From Marinobacter aromaticivorans (GTDB lineage Bacteria; Pseudomonadota; Gammaproteobacteria; Pseudomonadales; Oleiphilaceae), in NCBI RefSeq assembly GCF_002806975.1, contig NZ_NIHD01000006.1, forward strand, positions 62,001 through 126,000: a stretch of DNA of 64,000 bases. The letters are read 5' to 3'. The notes below the pieces were generated by a model. That model did no database searches and was not told the DNA's origin. It saw only the letters and a list, made by a program, of their open reading frames with translations. A program made the translations under genes and the position numbers. Below, piece by piece: positions 36,724 through 48,523 of the stretch (position 1 is the stretch's first letter; each line of letters starts with the position of its first letter).

Positions 36724-37349
36724 ATACACGTGTGAAAATCTGCGGCCTGACTCGTGTTGAAGATGTGGAGGCTGCCGTTGCCAACGGTGCGGACGCCCTG
36801 GGGCTGGTCTTTTACGAGCCCAGCCCGCGATCTGTCACTATCGGGCAGGCTGAAGTGCTTGCCCGGCACGTGCCGGCATTTGTTTCCGTTGTCGGGCTGT
36901 TTGTGAATCCTTCCGACACCTATGTCAGAGAGGTTCTCAACCGTATTCCGCTGGACCTGCTGCAGTTCCACGGGGACGAAACACCCGACTTCTGCGCCGG
37001 GTTTGGCCGGCGCTGGATAAAGGCTGTCAGGGTGCAGAGCGCCGGGCAAATTGAGCAGGCCTTCAGGGATTACCATCTGGCATCCGGGCTTTTGGTCGAT
37101 GCCTGGGATCCCGACCGTTACGGAGGCACCGGGCACTCATTCAACTGGGACCTGATTCCCTCGGTTCGCACGCTACCGCTGATATTGGCCGGTGGGTTGT
37201 CATCTGATAACGTGTCCGACGCTGTAGAGAAGGTGAAGCCCTGGGCTGTAGATGTCAGCGGCGGTGTTGAAAAGGCTAAAGGCATCAAAGACATCAAAAA
37301 AATTTCCGACTTTATTTGTGAGGTTCACCGTGTCTGTAAAACTGACTGA
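36720..37349 (+). CDS. trpF: TrpF, phosphoribosylanthranilate isomerase
   Basis: 209 residues from ATG 36720, overlapping the truA stop; the longer frame to 36621 is truA coding sequence. (Beta/alpha)8 barrel with [15 protein letters not shown] (general-base cysteine C7 or nearby), LQFHGDE, and [10 protein letters not shown] with the phosphate-binding end [10 protein letters not shown]. Third enzyme of the tryptophan branch. Overlaps trpB by 20 bases. Confidence 0.96.
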   Translation: MNTRVKICGLTRVEDVEAAVANGADALGLVFYEPSPRSVTIGQAEVLARHVPAFVSVVGLFVNPSDTYVREVLNRIPLDLLQFHGDETPDFCAGFGRRWIKAVRVQSAGQIEQAFRDYHLASGLLVDAWDPDRYGGTGHSFNWDLIPSVRTLPLILAGGLSSDNVSDAVEKVKPWAVDVSGGVEKAKGIKDIKKISDFICEVHRVCKTD

Positions 37350-38550
37350 AGAAATGCTGACGGCGTTGCCGGATGCGCGGGGGCATTTCGGTGCCTTTGG
37401 CGGACGGTTTGTTTCCGAAACGCTGATGGATTCCCTGATGACTCTGGAGCGGGAATACCTTCGCCTCAGGAAAGATCCGGAATTTCAGGCTACGTTTGAC
37501 AAGGATCTCGCAAATTATGTGGGCCGGCCCAGCCCGCTGTATTTTGCCGAGCGACTGACCCGGGAAACCGGCGGTGCCCAGATCTGGCTGAAGCGGGAAG
37601 ATCTCAACCACACGGGGGCGCACAAGGTTAATAACACCGTTGGCCAGGCGCTGTTGGCCAGTTTTCTCGGGAAAAAGCGGATCATAGCCGAAACCGGTGC
37701 GGGGCAGCACGGTGTGGCCACTGCCACAGTCTGTGCCCGCCTCGGGCTGGAATGCCACGTTTTCATGGGTGCAGAAGATGTTCAGCGCCAATCACTCAAC
37801 GTGTATCGCATGAAACTTCTTGGCGCCCAGGTACATGCGGTGGAAAGCGGAAGCCGAACCCTCAAAGATGCAATGAATGAGGCCATGCGTGATTGGGTCA
37901 CAAATGTGGATGATACCTTTTACATCATCGGTACCGTCGCTGGCCCGCATCCATACCCGTTGCTGGTGCGGGATTTCCAGTCAGTGATCGGTCGTGAAAC
38001 CCGTCGCCAGTCACTGGAAAAAACCGGAAAGCTGCCCGATGCGCTGGTGGCCTGCGTGGGCGGAGGCTCCAACGCGATCGGCATGTTTTACCCGTTCCTT
38101 ACTGACGAATCCGTGCAGCTTTATGGCGTGGAAGCCGGTGGGCTGGGTATTGATACCGGGCAGCACGCAGCACCCTTGTGCGCAGGGCGCCCGGGTGTAT
38201 TGCATGGCAACCGCACCTACCTGATGGAAGACGAGAACGGTCAGATTGCCGGAACCCACTCGGTAAGTGCCGGTCTGGATTATCCGGGCGTAGGGCCGGA
38301 ACACAGCTGGCTAAAAGACATCGGGCGGGCCAACTATGTGTCGGTAACCGATGATGAAGCCCTGGAAGCGTTTCGCATGCTGACGCTCGTTGAGGGTATT
38401 ATGCCGGCACTTGAAACCGCCCATGCAGTTGCCTATGCAGTCAAACTGGCGGCTACCATGGACAAGGACCAGATGGTGGTAATCAATATTTCCGGTCGCG
38501 GCGACAAAGACATTCATACCGTTGCGCAGTTGGATGGTATCGAACTCTGA
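37330..38550 (+). CDS. trpB: TrpB, tryptophan synthase beta chain
   Basis: 406 residues from GTG 37330, with GAGG at 37320-37323; the frame upstream is trpF sequence. Condenses indole and serine using pyridoxal phosphate: lysine K99 in HTGAHKVNN, the phosphate-binding GGGSNAIG, and the EAGG loop. The start lies inside trpF (20-base overlap), indicating translational coupling. trpA follows after 19 bases. No TrpI-type regulator is adjacent, unlike pseudomonads where trpBA sits beside trpI. Confidence 0.97.
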   Translation: MSVKLTEEMLTALPDARGHFGAFGGRFVSETLMDSLMTLEREYLRLRKDPEFQATFDKDLANYVGRPSPLYFAERLTRETGGAQIWLKREDLNHTGAHKVNNTVGQALLASFLGKKRIIAETGAGQHGVATATVCARLGLECHVFMGAEDVQRQSLNVYRMKLLGAQVHAVESGSRTLKDAMNEAMRDWVTNVDDTFYIIGTVAGPHPYPLLVRDFQSVIGRETRRQSLEKTGKLPDALVACVGGGSNAIGMFYPFLTDESVQLYGVEAGGLGIDTGQHAAPLCAGRPGVLHGNRTYLMEDENGQIAGTHSVSAGLDYPGVGPEHSWLKDIGRANYVSVTDDEALEAFRMLTLVEGIMPALETAHAVAYAVKLAATMDKDQMVVINISGRGDKDIHTVAQLDGIEL

Positions 38551-38569
38551 ATAATCGACAGGAGCAGGC

Positions 38570-39382
38570 ATGAGCCGAATTGAAGGGGTTCTGCGAACCC
38601 TCAAAGGACAAGGCCGGAAGGCGCTGATTCCCTTTATTACAGCCGGTGACCCTCACCCGGATGAGACCGTAGGCCTGATGCACACCATGGTGGATGCCGG
38701 GGTGGATATAATCGAGCTGGGTGTGCCGTTTTCTGATCCCATGGCAGATGGCCCGGTGATTCAGCTGGCCTGTGAGCGTGCCCTCAAGCATGGCACGTCC
38801 CTGCGCCGCGTACTGGCGATGGTAAGCGAATTCAGAAAAACCAATGACACCACTCCGGTGGTGTTGATGGGCTACCTCAATCCCATCGAAGCCATGGGGT
38901 ACGAAGCCTTTGCCGATGCCGCCGCAGAAGCCGGTGTGGACGGTATTCTCACGGTCGATCTGCCGCCGGAAGAAGCAGGCGACGTTGCGCCGCTGTTCGC
39001 ACAGCGCGGGCTGGACCCGATTTTCTTGCTTGCGCCAACGACAACCGATGATCGGATTCGCGCGATTGCCGATCACTCTTCCGGATATGTGTACTATGTT
39101 TCATTTAAGGGTGTGACCGGAGCTGCCAGAATAAATGTGGATGAAGTAGCTGCAAAAGTGGCTCGCATTCACGAATTGACGGCCCTGCCGGTTGGTGTCG
39201 GCTTTGGCATTCGCGATGCGGAAACAGCCGCTGCCGTGGGGCGGGTATCCGATGGTGTAATTGTTGGCAGTGTTCTGGTCGATACAATAGCCAGAAATCA
39301 GGCAGATATCGAAGAGCTTAAACGGGCACTGACGGATCTGCTCAACCCGATGCGTGAAGCACTGGATAGCCTGGCTTCCTGA
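38570..39382 (+). CDS. trpA: TrpA, tryptophan synthase alpha chain
   Basis: 270 residues, usual length. Cleaves indole-3-glycerol phosphate, passing indole to TrpB. Catalytic acid in [19 protein letters not shown] (Glu and Asp both present), [14 protein letters not shown], and VGFGIRD with the phosphate-binding GVIVGSV. AGGAG precedes the ATG. Placed between trpB and accD. Confidence 0.97.
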   Translation: MSRIEGVLRTLKGQGRKALIPFITAGDPHPDETVGLMHTMVDAGVDIIELGVPFSDPMADGPVIQLACERALKHGTSLRRVLAMVSEFRKTNDTTPVVLMGYLNPIEAMGYEAFADAAAEAGVDGILTVDLPPEEAGDVAPLFAQRGLDPIFLLAPTTTDDRIRAIADHSSGYVYYVSFKGVTGAARINVDEVAAKVARIHELTALPVGVGFGIRDAETAAAVGRVSDGVIVGSVLVDTIARNQADIEELKRALTDLLNPMREALDSLAS

Positions 39383-39427
39383 CCCGGAAGGCGAGGGCAG
39401 ACCGGAATCAAAGGACAGGAAAAAACC

Positions 39428-40354
39428 ATGAGTAACTGGCTGGACAAGATAATGCCGGGCAAAATCCGCTCGGAATCCACTCGCAGAACAGGCGTTCCTG
39501 AAGGGCTATGGAAAAAATGCCCGAAATGCGGCGCCTTTCTGTATAAGCCGGAGCTGGAGAAAAACCTGGATGTTTGCCCGAAGTGCAATCATCACCTGAG
39601 GGTCGCCGCCCGCCGCCGCCTCGACATTTTTCTTGATGAAGATGGCCGGGAAGAAATTGGCGAAAACCTGGAACCCTGGGATAGACTCAAGTTCAAGGAT
39701 ACCAAACGCTACAAGGAGCGGTTGAGTCAGGCCCAGAAGGCCACAGGTGAGAAAGATGCTCTTGTTGCCATGAAGGGCAGAACCCTGGGTGTGCCTCTGG
39801 TGGCCTGTTCTTTTGAATTTGGCTTTATGGGTGGGTCCATGGGCCAGGTCGTTGGCGAAAAGTTTGTACAGGCTGCAAACGTTGCGCTGGCAGAACGTAT
39901 CCCTCTGGTCTGTTTTTCCGCCAGTGGTGGTGCGCGCATGCAGGAAGCCATTCTCTCTTTGATGCAGATGTCCAAAACCGCCGCTGTGCTTGAGCGCATG
40001 AAGCAGGAAGGCCTTCCCTATATTTCCGTGATGACCGATCCGGTGTTCGGGGGCGTGTCCGCCAGCCTGGCAATGCTGGGCGACCTTAACATCGCAGAGC
40101 CCAATGCGCTCATCGGCTTTGCCGGGCCGCGGGTTATCGAGCAGACAGTTCGTGAAAAACTGCCGGAGGGTTTCCAGCGCAGTGAGTTCTTGCTGGAACA
40201 CGGTGCTATTGACATGATTCTGCACCGCCACCAGATGCGTGAGCGCATTGCCCATGTACTGGCCAAGTTCACCGGTCAGGAACGACCGGGTACTGATGAA
40301 CCCATAGAATTCGAGCTCACGGAAAAGCCAGACATTGACACTCCCGCCGAGTAA
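39428..40354 (+). CDS. accD: AccD, acetyl-CoA carboxylase carboxyltransferase beta subunit
   Basis: 308 residues. Zinc ribbon C31-C34-C50-C53 (KCPKCG...VCPKCNHH) then the crotonase-like carboxyltransferase domain ([44 protein letters not shown]). With AccA it moves carboxyl from biotin to acetyl-CoA, the committed step of fatty-acid synthesis. AGGA precedes the ATG. The stop overlaps the folC start by 20 bases, the usual accD-folC coupling. Confidence 0.97.
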   Translation: MSNWLDKIMPGKIRSESTRRTGVPEGLWKKCPKCGAFLYKPELEKNLDVCPKCNHHLRVAARRRLDIFLDEDGREEIGENLEPWDRLKFKDTKRYKERLSQAQKATGEKDALVAMKGRTLGVPLVACSFEFGFMGGSMGQVVGEKFVQAANVALAERIPLVCFSASGGARMQEAILSLMQMSKTAAVLERMKQEGLPYISVMTDPVFGGVSASLAMLGDLNIAEPNALIGFAGPRVIEQTVREKLPEGFQRSEFLLEHGAIDMILHRHQMRERIAHVLAKFTGQERPGTDEPIEFELTEKPDIDTPAE

Positions 40355-41639
40355 CCCCCAATCCCGGCCCCCGAAAGCACCGGGGGCAGGTGCCACACTT
40401 GACCAGTGGTTGTCCTGGCTTGAACTGATCCACCCTGTTGAAATCGATCTCGGTCTTGACCGGGTTCTGATGGTTTTGCGCCGCCTGTTCCGGAGCCGGC
40501 CGGCAGCACGGGTGATAACGGTTGCCGGCACCAATGGCAAGGGCAGTGCAGTCGCAGCGCTTGAGTCGTTGTTGCAGGCATCAGGCCGACGCACCGGCGC
40601 CTACACTTCGCCACACCTGCAAAAATACAATGAACGTATCCGCATTGATGGCAAGGATATTGATGACGCGGCTCTGATCTCGGCATTTGAAAAGGTCGAA
40701 GCCGCTCGCGGTTCGGTCACGCTTACCTATTTTGAGTTCGGTACCCTCGCGGCGTTTGTGGCGCTTGGGGAATCCGGGGTGCAGGACTGGATTCTGGAAG
40801 TAGGTCTTGGCGGGCGGCTTGATGCTGTAAACGCGGTGGATGCCGATCTGGCGATTATAACGTCTGTGGATATTGATCATGTGGCGTTTCTTGGCCACAA
40901 CCGGGAAGTCATCGGTTTTGAAAAAGCCGGTATTCTTCGCCCCGGGATTCCGGCCATTATTGCAGATACAGATCCGCCCCGCTCCGTGCTCCAGCAGGCA
41001 GCGGCCCAGAAAGTAAAACTCAAAAGAGCAGGGCAGGACTATATCGTCAGGGAGTTTGTCTCTGAGGGTGGCGAATTGTCTGCCTCCCTGCAGGTTGATG
41101 GCCAGGTTATCAGGCTCCCGGCGGGACCGCTGCCACTCCAGAGTGTGGCTGCTGCTGTGATGGCGATGCGCATTCTTGAGCCGGGTACGGAGCAGGTTCT
41201 GCTCGAACATGCGCTGGCACAGATAAGCCTGCCGGGGCGGTTCGAGCGCCTTGAACGTGAACCGGAAGTATTTGTGGATGTGGGGCACAACCCACACGCA
41301 GCCAGGTGGCTGTGCGCGCGGCTGGCGGCTTGTAAGACACCCGGGCGGAGAGTTCTTGCGGTCTACGCAGCACTTGCCGACAAAGACGTTAAGGGTGTGG
41401 CTGCAGCCATGGCACCGATTGTTGATAGCTGGTATCTGGCCGGGCTGGATGTGCCGAGGGGGTTGCGTTCGCTGGAGCTGAAAACTGCTCTTGCGCCCTG
41501 TGCATTGTCGCAGGTTAGCGCTCATGACTCTGTGCACCAGGCGATTTTGTCGGCAAAAAGCGATGCTGAACGAAATGATATTATTATCATTTTCGGCTCA
41601 TTTTATACCGTTGCGGAAGCCCGGTCGCTGCTAGGGTAG
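40335..41639 (+). CDS. folC: FolC, dihydrofolate / folylpolyglutamate synthase
   Basis: 434 residues from a TTG start within the accD end; no ATG lies before the conserved [19 protein letters not shown]. Mur-ligase-type enzyme that adds glutamate to dihydropteroate and folates. P-loop GTNGKGS at 65-71, [12 protein letters not shown], and GHNPHAA near the C-terminal domain. Works after PabB in the same pathway. Followed by 111 bases containing a promoter for the next gene. Confidence 0.95.
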   Translation: MTLPPSNPQSRPPKAPGAGATLDQWLSWLELIHPVEIDLGLDRVLMVLRRLFRSRPAARVITVAGTNGKGSAVAALESLLQASGRRTGAYTSPHLQKYNERIRIDGKDIDDAALISAFEKVEAARGSVTLTYFEFGTLAAFVALGESGVQDWILEVGLGGRLDAVNAVDADLAIITSVDIDHVAFLGHNREVIGFEKAGILRPGIPAIIADTDPPRSVLQQAAAQKVKLKRAGQDYIVREFVSEGGELSASLQVDGQVIRLPAGPLPLQSVAAAVMAMRILEPGTEQVLLEHALAQISLPGRFERLEREPEVFVDVGHNPHAARWLCARLAACKTPGRRVLAVYAALADKDVKGVAAAMAPIVDSWYLAGLDVPRGLRSLELKTALAPCALSQVSAHDSVHQAILSAKSDAERNDIIIIFGSFYTVAEARSLLG

Positions 41640-41688
41640 GCAGTCAATGCCTGCGTCTTAAACTTTGTCCATAGCGCCGTGCAGGGCT

Positions 41689-41717
41689 TTGAGTTATAGC
41701 AGGTGGGCGGTTAGTAT
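41689..41717 (+). promoter_or_regulatory. Candidate sigma-70 promoter of the SPOR gene
   Basis: TTGAGT (41689-41694) and TAGTAT (41712-41717) at 17-base spacing, 34 bases before the GTG start at 41751. Confidence 0.45.
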
Positions 41718-41750
41718 GTTTCAGGAAAAATCAACGGGGAGTTGTGCAAC

Positions 41751-42443
41751 GTGGATGGACTGAAGCAAAGAATAATTGGAGCGCTGGTTCTGATTTCGCT
41801 GGCCGTTATCTTTGTTCCCATGGTGTTCGATGAGCCTCACTCGGAGCGTACCTCTACCTCCATCAACATCCCCGAAGAGCCGCCTTTTCCGGAAGTTGAC
41901 GCCCCGGAGCCGGATATAGCACCGCCGCCCCCTTACCGGCAGGATAGCGAGGCAGCCGAAAGCCCGGGCTCCGGCAGCCCCGGTTTCCGCATTCTTGAAG
42001 AGGGTGAGCCGGCCGTTCGCCCGGTACCGGATAATCGCCCTAACAACGCACCCGATGTGGCACAACCCGAAACTCCGAAGCAGGAGCCTGCAACGCCATC
42101 TCCAGAGGTTTCCACCGCAGCAGCATCACCACCAGCCAGCTCTGAAAGCCCGGAATCCCGCGGCGACGCAGAGCAAACCAGTGCGGAATTCACGCGCTCT
42201 CTGGAGGGTGCCTGGGTTGTGCAGTTGGGCAGCTTTGGCAACAGCGACAATGCTCGCCGCCTCAGAGACAAGGTTCGTGAAAAAGGTTACAGCTCCCATC
42301 TTCAGGAAGTGGTCCGCGGAGACACTACCCTGACACGGGTTTTCAGCGGGCCTTTTGCCGACAAGTCCAAAGCGGAAGCCGCGAAACGCGCGCTGGATGA
42401 GGCGTTCAGCCTGAACAGCCTGGTGACTTCCGGCGACAAATAA
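41751..42443 (+). CDS. dedD: SPOR-domain protein, DedD-like
   Basis: 230 residues from GTG 41751, which has GGGGAG nine bases upstream; the TTG at 41742 is badly spaced. One membrane helix (about 8-26, IIGALVLISLAVIFVPMVF), a long proline/glutamate-rich periplasmic linker, and a C-terminal SPOR domain (about 155-230, AWVVQLGSFGNSDNARRLRDKV ... TRVFSGPFADKSKAEAAKR). SPOR domains bind denuded peptidoglycan at the division site, so it is a likely septal protein. Same position as in pseudomonads (folC-SPOR-cvpA-purF). Confidence 0.88.
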   Translation: MDGLKQRIIGALVLISLAVIFVPMVFDEPHSERTSTSINIPEEPPFPEVDAPEPDIAPPPPYRQDSEAAESPGSGSPGFRILEEGEPAVRPVPDNRPNNAPDVAQPETPKQEPATPSPEVSTAAASPPASSESPESRGDAEQTSAEFTRSLEGAWVVQLGSFGNSDNARRLRDKVREKGYSSHLQEVVRGDTTLTRVFSGPFADKSKAEAAKRALDEAFSLNSLVTSGDK

Positions 42444-42476
42444 CGCTTTTAACCCGCTTTATATCATTCAGGCGGT

Positions 42477-42504
42477 TTGGCGCGCCCGGGTTTCCTGATA
42501 GAAT
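42477..42504 (+). promoter_or_regulatory. Candidate promoter of cvpA-purF
   Basis: TTGGCG (42477-42482) and an extended -10, TGATAGAAT (TAGAAT 42499-42504), at 16-base spacing, 30 bases before cvpA. No PurR-type operator was recognised. Confidence 0.45.
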
Positions 42505-42534
42505 TCGCGCTTCCTTTTCTCCATCGGGATTTTC

Positions 42535-43071
42535 ATGGAAGCGCTGATCTGGATTGACTGGGTCATCATTGCCCTCATTACAGTTTCCACTCTCATCAGC
42601 CTGAAACGGGGCTTCGTCAAAGAAGCGCTGTCTCTGGTAACCTGGGTGGGTGCGTTCATACTCGCCCGAACCTTTCATCCGCAAATGCAGGCGTTGCTGG
42701 AGAACACGGTCGAAACGCCGCTGGTGCGTCTGATAGCAGCCTTTGCCATTCTCTTTTTCGGTACACTTATTGTTGGCGCCATCATCAATAACATGATCGG
42801 TCATCTGGTCCGGGCTACCGGGCTTTCGGCCACCGACCGGGTGCTGGGTATGGGCTTTGGTCTTCTGCGTGGCATTGTTGTTGTTATTGTCGCCATTGCA
42901 TTTATCCGTTATACCCCGTTGGCGCAGGATACCTGGTGGAGAACGTCCGTCATGATTGACCGGCTTTCAGTGGTTGAAGACTGGTCGCGGCGCACGTTCG
43001 GTGATGAGTTTGCCCGTTTTCTCGCACCGGAACCCCAAAAGGCCGTGGAACCCACGTCCGCATCCCGCTAA
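42535..43071 (+). CDS. cvpA: CvpA family membrane protein
   Basis: 178 residues with four predicted membrane helices (about 5-25, 30-45, 60-85, 100-125) and a short soluble tail. The family is required for colicin V production and envelope homeostasis in enterobacteria; its molecular role is unsettled. The conserved start (WIDWVIIALITVSTLISLKRGFVKEALSL) is clear. The cvpA-purF order is standard. Confidence 0.92.
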   Translation: MEALIWIDWVIIALITVSTLISLKRGFVKEALSLVTWVGAFILARTFHPQMQALLENTVETPLVRLIAAFAILFFGTLIVGAIINNMIGHLVRATGLSATDRVLGMGFGLLRGIVVVIVAIAFIRYTPLAQDTWWRTSVMIDRLSVVEDWSRRTFGDEFARFLAPEPQKAVEPTSASR

Positions 43072-43105
43072 CATTCAGAATTAACACCCGGAGATTACCT
43101 TATCC

Positions 43106-44632
43106 ATGTGTGGCATTGTCGGCATTGTCAGTACTTCCAACGTTAATCAGTCGCTCTATGATGCGCTGACTGTACTTCAACACCGGGGCCAGGATGCGGC
43201 GGGCATTGTCACTTTTCAGGATGATCGCTTCTATCTGCGCAAAGACAATGGCCTGGTACGTGACGTTTTCCATACCCGCCATATGCGCCGGCTTGTAGGT
43301 AACGTGGGGATTGGCCATGTGCGTTATCCTACAGCGGGAAGTTCCAGTTCAGCCGAGGCCCAGCCTTTTTACGTAAACAGCCCCTATGGCATTACCCTGG
43401 CCCACAATGGCAATCTGACCAACGCCGATGAACTGAGCCGGGATCTGTTCCGCACAGATCTGCGCCATATCAACACCAACTCGGATTCCGAGGTTCTGCT
43501 GAATGTATTTGCCCATGAACTGCAGAAACTGGGCAAGCTTGACCCGACGAAGGAAGATGTATTCTCGGCGGTAAGAGCCGTTCATCAACGCTGCCGTGGT
43601 GCCTACGCTGTCATTGCCATGATAACCGGCTACGGCATTGTCGGTTTCCGCGATCCGAACGGGATTCGCCCCGCCTGTTACGGTGAAAGAACCGCTGAGG
43701 ATGGCCGCAAGGAGTACATGATTGCATCCGAGAGCGTGGCGCTCAGTGCTGCCGGTTACACACTTGTACGGGACATTGCCCCGGGCGAGGCGGTATACAT
43801 TGAAACCGATGGCACGCTTTACACCCAGCAATGCGCGTCAGAGCCGCACCTGTTTCCCTGTATTTTCGAACACGTTTATTTTGCGCGGCCCGATTCCATT
43901 ATTGATGGTGTCTCCGTATACAAGGCACGGCTGCGCATGGGTGAAACCCTGGCAGACAAGGTACTGCGTGAGCGCCCGGATCACGATATTGACGTGGTTA
44001 TGCCGATTCCCGATACAAGCCGCACCTCTGCCATGCAAATGGCCCACCGGCTGGGCCTGAAATTCCGGGAAGGTTTTATCAAGAACCGTTACATCGGCCG
44101 CACCTTTATCATGCCCGGGCAGAAGATGCGCAAAAAATCGGTGCGCCAGAAGCTCAACCCCATTGATCTGGAGTTCAAGGGGAAGAACGTAATGCTGGTT
44201 GACGATTCCATTGTCCGTGGCACAACCTGCAAGGAAATTGTGCAGATGGCCAGGGATGCCGGAGCCAGGAAGGTCTACTTTGCCTCGGCGGCGCCCCCGG
44301 TCCGCTACCCTAATGTTTACGGCATTGATATGCCATCGGCCAGCGAATTGATTGCGCACGACAGAACTGTTGAGGAAGTCCGTGAGCTGATCGGCGCAGA
44401 CTGGCTGCTGTATCAGGACCTGGACGACCTGGTGACCTGTGTCAGCGATGTAAATGACGATATCGAAGGTTGGGAGTGTTCTGTGTTTACCGGCGAGTAC
44501 GTGACCGGTGATATTGACGCCACCTACCTTGACCGTCTGGATGAAGCCCGTAACGATATGAAACGTTCGGGAAATATGGACGCGTCGTCCTGCGACAATG
44601 CCATCATTGATCTCCATAACGACGAAGACTGA
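43106..44632 (+). CDS. purF: PurF, amidophosphoribosyltransferase
   Basis: 508 residues. First step of purine synthesis. Begins MCGIVGIV with C2 the N-terminal nucleophile of the glutaminase domain once Met is removed; HRGQDAAGI and the phosphoribosyltransferase signature [13 protein letters not shown] follow. Length matches E. coli (505). Downstream metZ follows after 26 bases. Confidence 0.97.
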   Translation: MCGIVGIVSTSNVNQSLYDALTVLQHRGQDAAGIVTFQDDRFYLRKDNGLVRDVFHTRHMRRLVGNVGIGHVRYPTAGSSSSAEAQPFYVNSPYGITLAHNGNLTNADELSRDLFRTDLRHINTNSDSEVLLNVFAHELQKLGKLDPTKEDVFSAVRAVHQRCRGAYAVIAMITGYGIVGFRDPNGIRPACYGERTAEDGRKEYMIASESVALSAAGYTLVRDIAPGEAVYIETDGTLYTQQCASEPHLFPCIFEHVYFARPDSIIDGVSVYKARLRMGETLADKVLRERPDHDIDVVMPIPDTSRTSAMQMAHRLGLKFREGFIKNRYIGRTFIMPGQKMRKKSVRQKLNPIDLEFKGKNVMLVDDSIVRGTTCKEIVQMARDAGARKVYFASAAPPVRYPNVYGIDMPSASELIAHDRTVEEVRELIGADWLLYQDLDDLVTCVSDVNDDIEGWECSVFTGEYVTGDIDATYLDRLDEARNDMKRSGNMDASSCDNAIIDLHNDED

Positions 44633-44658
44633 TTGCCGGGCCTTATCAGGAGCTGCTC

Positions 44659-45894
44659 ATGACTTTTCACCGCGAAGAAACTGTCCGGATTCCCGAATCG
44701 GATCTTGAGGGTATGTCTCTGGATACTCTGGCGGTGAGAGCAGGGCAGCTGCGGACCGGCCAGCTGGAACACAGCGATGCGATTTTCCCGACCTCAAGCT
44801 TCGTTTACGGCTCTGCGGCCCAGGCGGCGGCACGATTCGGTGGTGAGGAATCGGGCAACATCTACTCACGCTTCACCAATCCGACGGTGCAGGCGTTCGA
44901 GGGCCGTATTGCGGCAATGGAAGGCGGGGAGCGGGCTGTTGCTACGGCATCCGGTATGGCGGCGATTCTCAGTACCTGCATCGCTTTGCTGAAAGGCGGC
45001 GACCATGTGGTGTGTTCCCGAGGGGTGTTTGGAACAACCAACGTGCTGTTCCAGAAATACATGGCAAAATTTGGCGTTGAAACCACTTTTGTGAGCCTGA
45101 CCGACACCCGGGAGTGGGCTTCCGCGGTGCGCCCGGAAACACGCATGCTGTTTATTGAAACACCGTCCAATCCGCTCTGTGAAGTTGCGGACATGGCGGC
45201 GCTTGCATCCCTGGCTCACAACAACAACGCCTTGTTCGTGGTGGACAACTGTTTCTGCACACCCGTGCTACAGCGCCCCCTGGAGCATGGAGCGGATATC
45301 GTTATCCACTCGGCCACCAAGTACCTGGACGGCCAGGGGCGCTGCGTGGGTGGTGTGGTTGTTGGTCCCGAAAAACTCATGGAAGAGGTTTACGGCTTTC
45401 TGAGATCTGCCGGGCCCACCATGAGCCCTTTTAACGCCTGGGTGTTCCATAAGGGCCTGGAAACCTTACCAATCCGTATGCGCGCCCACTGCGACAATGC
45501 GTTAGAGTTGGCGACATGGCTGGAGCAGCAACCGGAGGTGGAGCGTGTGTATTACGCTGGCCTTGAGAGCCACCCTCAGCATGCTCTTGCAAAGAGCCAG
45601 CAGAAAGGGTTTGGTGGTGTGCTGTCATTCTGTCTGAAAGGCGGTCGGGAGGAAGCGTGGAAATTTATTGATGCCACGCGGATGATCTCGATTACAGCGA
45701 ATCTGGGCGACGTGAAAACGACAATTACTCATCCGGCAACCACAACTCACGGGCGCTTGTCTCCGGAAGACAAGTCCAGGGCGGGTATTACCGAAAACCT
45801 TATACGTCTTTCGGTAGGTATTGAGGCAATTGAAGACCTGAAAACGGACTTGTACAGAGGCCTTCAGGTGCTTCAGAACGCAAGCAACACTTAA
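44659..45894 (+). CDS. metZ: MetZ, O-succinylhomoserine sulfhydrylase
   Basis: 411 residues. Pyridoxal-phosphate enzyme of the Cys/Met metabolism family, with lysine K221 in HSATKYLDGQGR. The text is typical of pseudomonad MetZ, which makes homocysteine directly from O-succinylhomoserine and sulphide; METC-type or cystathionine synthase activity cannot be ruled out from sequence alone, but the position after purF favours MetZ. It links the sulphide produced through cysH to methionine. AGGAG precedes the ATG. Confidence 0.92.
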   Translation: MTFHREETVRIPESDLEGMSLDTLAVRAGQLRTGQLEHSDAIFPTSSFVYGSAAQAAARFGGEESGNIYSRFTNPTVQAFEGRIAAMEGGERAVATASGMAAILSTCIALLKGGDHVVCSRGVFGTTNVLFQKYMAKFGVETTFVSLTDTREWASAVRPETRMLFIETPSNPLCEVADMAALASLAHNNNALFVVDNCFCTPVLQRPLEHGADIVIHSATKYLDGQGRCVGGVVVGPEKLMEEVYGFLRSAGPTMSPFNAWVFHKGLETLPIRMRAHCDNALELATWLEQQPEVERVYYAGLESHPQHALAKSQQKGFGGVLSFCLKGGREEAWKFIDATRMISITANLGDVKTTITHPATTTHGRLSPEDKSRAGITENLIRLSVGIEAIEDLKTDLYRGLQVLQNASNT

Positions 45895-45907
45895 CGTTTG
45901 AGCATTC

Positions 45908-48511
45908 ATGGCTGAATCTGCAAAGGCGAAAAAATCACCACAGGAACTGACAGATAAGCAACTGCGTTTTCGCCGCCTTGCAGCTCAGGGCGCGCGCGAA
46001 GGTGCTGTGATAGGGCTCATTGCCCTGTGCATTTATCTCGGCATGGCTCTTGTAACCTTCAATCCTGCCGACCCGGGTTGGGCCAGCATTGGCCATGACA
46101 CCAAAGTTCTGAATGCTGCCGGTCGCTCCGGCGCCTGGCTCGCCAGCCTGTTGATGGATTTCTTTGGCCACGTAGCCTACCTGTTTCCAATGATGGTGGC
46201 GGGTTACGCTATCATGCTGTTTCGCCGCCGAAACGATTCGCTGGACTTGCACTGGCCGCTGTTTCTGATGCGGTTTGGCGGGTTTCTGCTTATTCTGCTC
46301 TCCGCAACCAGCCTGCTTTCGCTTTACTCGGTATTTGGCCTCGGCGCGTCATCGGGGGGAGTCCTGGGTACTGCCGTTTCCGATGCAATGGTGCGGTTTT
46401 TTAACCTTCCGGCCACTACGCTATTACTGATCGCTATCTTTCTGTTTGCCCTGACGGTTACCGTCGGTCTCTCCTGGTTCTGGTTGATGGACCAGCTCGG
46501 TAGCGTGACTCTTCGCCTCGCGCAGTCGCTGAAATCCCTTGTGCTGCCCGGCAACCGGGAAAAAGCGCCAGGGCCGGCTTCAGCACAGGGTTCTGCTCCG
46601 CCTAAACCGCAACTGACTGCTTCGCACAGTGCCGTGCACAGCAGTTCCGGACCGGAGCCATCAAAGCACCGCTGGTGGCACGCAATTCCCGGGCTTGGGC
46701 CGCGCAAACCCAAGGCAGCGAAACCGGGTAAGGCGGGCAGGGCGGAAAAGGAACGCAGGGAGCCGGCATTAGAGAGTTTTTCCGCGAACCCCGAGCCGGA
46801 ACCAGCCAGGCTGGAGAGCTTCAGTTCCCGGGACGAAGCCCCCTTTGCAACCGCAACCGATAAGCCTTCGCCGGCATCAGATAAGGCAAAAGCGCCCTCT
46901 GCAGGTGGTCGTTCCCTGAAAATATCTCCGTTCAAGAAGGATGAACAGCCGGCAAAATCGAAGAGTGGAACGAACTCTCAACCTTCCCTGCTGGAGGATA
47001 TCGAAAGCCCGATTCCACCCATTTCGCTGCTGGATCCGCCAGAGGAACACAAGGAAAGCGGGTACTCTGAAGAAGCCCTGGAACACATGTCACGCCTGCT
47101 GGAGGAAAAACTGGCAGATTTCGGCGTGTCTGTTGAAGTGGTGGAAGTCAACCCCGGCCCGGTCATCACCCGCTTTGAGATCAAGCCGGCGGCCGGTGTA
47201 AAAGTCAGCAAAATATCCAATCTGGCGAAAGACCTGGCCCGCTCACTGGCGGTACTCAGTGTACGGGTTGTGGAAGTTATACCGGGCAAATCCGTAGTGG
47301 GTATCGAGATACCGAACGAAAAGCGCGAAATTGTCCGCCTCAGCGAAGTCCTCGGAGCAAGGGTTTTCAGTGAATCCAGCTCCGCTCTGACCATGGCGTT
47401 GGGTAATGACATCGGGGGCAACCCCATGGTTGCCAACCTTGCCAAAATGCCCCACCTGTTGGTTGCAGGCACCACTGGCTCCGGTAAGTCGGTAGGGGTC
47501 AATGCCATGCTGCTGAGCATGTTGCTGAAAGCCGGCCCGGAAGAAGTGCGCTTCATCATGGTTGACCCCAAGATGCTCGAGCTCAGCATCTATGATGGCA
47601 TTCCGCACCTGTTGGCGCCGGTTGTCACCGATATGAAAGAGGCCGCAAATGCACTGCGCTGGTGCGTAGCGGAAATGGAACGGCGGTACCGGTTACTGGC
47701 GAGCCTGGGCGTTCGCAACCTTGCCGGCTACAACCGCAAAGTAAAAGATGCAGCGGCTGCAGGCGAGCCGCTTCTGGACCCGCTCTGGAAGCCGGATGAA
47801 TATCTGGCCGATGACGAACAGGAACGCCCGGAACTGGAGACACTGCCGTTCATTGTGGTGGTTATTGATGAATTCGCCGACATGATGATGATTGTCGGCA
47901 AGAAAGTGGAAGAACTGATTGCACGAATTGCCCAGAAGGCGAGGGCCGCGGGCATTCACCTGATCCTGGCAACCCAGAGACCCTCCGTAGATGTTATTAC
48001 CGGCCTGATCAAGGCCAACATCCCCACGCGCATGTCGTTCCAGGTGTCGTCCAAGATCGATTCCCGCACCGTGCTTGATCAGGGTGGGGCCGAACAGTTG
48101 CTGGGCCACGGCGACATGCTTTACCTGCCGCCCGGATCCGGTTTGCCGGTGCGCGTGCATGGTGCCTTTGTGGATGATGACGAGGTTCATCGCGTGGTGA
48201 GCGCGTGGAAAGCCCGGGGTGAGCCTGTGTATGTGGATGATGTTCTCAATGGTGCGGAAGGCGAGAGCCTGCCCGGGGTGCCAACGCTGACCGAAGGTGG
48301 TGACAGTGAGGGCGATGCGCTGTTTGATGAAGCCGTGGCCTTTGTTACCGAGGGCCGTCGGGTATCGATTTCTTCGGTACAGAGAAAGTTCAAAATAGGG
48401 TACAACCGGGCAGCCAACCTTGTTGAGGCCATGGAAGCCTCGGGCGTGGTCAGTTCCGCAGGTCATAACGGTGCCCGGGAAGTTCTGGCACCGCCGCCAC
48501 CAAGAGATTAG
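45908..48511 (+). CDS. ftsK: FtsK, DNA translocase of the divisome
   Basis: 867 residues. Four N-terminal membrane helices (about 35-190), a Pro/Ser/Lys-rich linker (about 205-365), then the motor: alpha domain, RecA-like beta domain with Walker A GTTGSGKS at 521-528 and Walker [12 protein letters not shown], and a C-terminal winged-helix gamma domain (about 800-860, [23 protein letters not shown]) that reads KOPS sequences. It pumps DNA across the septum and activates XerCD at dif. The linker is shorter than in E. coli (1329 residues), as in pseudomonads. Confidence 0.96.
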   Translation: MAESAKAKKSPQELTDKQLRFRRLAAQGAREGAVIGLIALCIYLGMALVTFNPADPGWASIGHDTKVLNAAGRSGAWLASLLMDFFGHVAYLFPMMVAGYAIMLFRRRNDSLDLHWPLFLMRFGGFLLILLSATSLLSLYSVFGLGASSGGVLGTAVSDAMVRFFNLPATTLLLIAIFLFALTVTVGLSWFWLMDQLGSVTLRLAQSLKSLVLPGNREKAPGPASAQGSAPPKPQLTASHSAVHSSSGPEPSKHRWWHAIPGLGPRKPKAAKPGKAGRAEKERREPALESFSANPEPEPARLESFSSRDEAPFATATDKPSPASDKAKAPSAGGRSLKISPFKKDEQPAKSKSGTNSQPSLLEDIESPIPPISLLDPPEEHKESGYSEEALEHMSRLLEEKLADFGVSVEVVEVNPGPVITRFEIKPAAGVKVSKISNLAKDLARSLAVLSVRVVEVIPGKSVVGIEIPNEKREIVRLSEVLGARVFSESSSALTMALGNDIGGNPMVANLAKMPHLLVAGTTGSGKSVGVNAMLLSMLLKAGPEEVRFIMVDPKMLELSIYDGIPHLLAPVVTDMKEAANALRWCVAEMERRYRLLASLGVRNLAGYNRKVKDAAAAGEPLLDPLWKPDEYLADDEQERPELETLPFIVVVIDEFADMMMIVGKKVEELIARIAQKARAAGIHLILATQRPSVDVITGLIKANIPTRMSFQVSSKIDSRTVLDQGGAEQLLGHGDMLYLPPGSGLPVRVHGAFVDDDEVHRVVSAWKARGEPVYVDDVLNGAEGESLPGVPTLTEGGDSEGDALFDEAVAFVTEGRRVSISSVQRKFKIGYNRAANLVEAMEASGVVSSAGHNGAREVLAPPPPRD

Positions 48512-48523
48512 GAGTTACAGACT

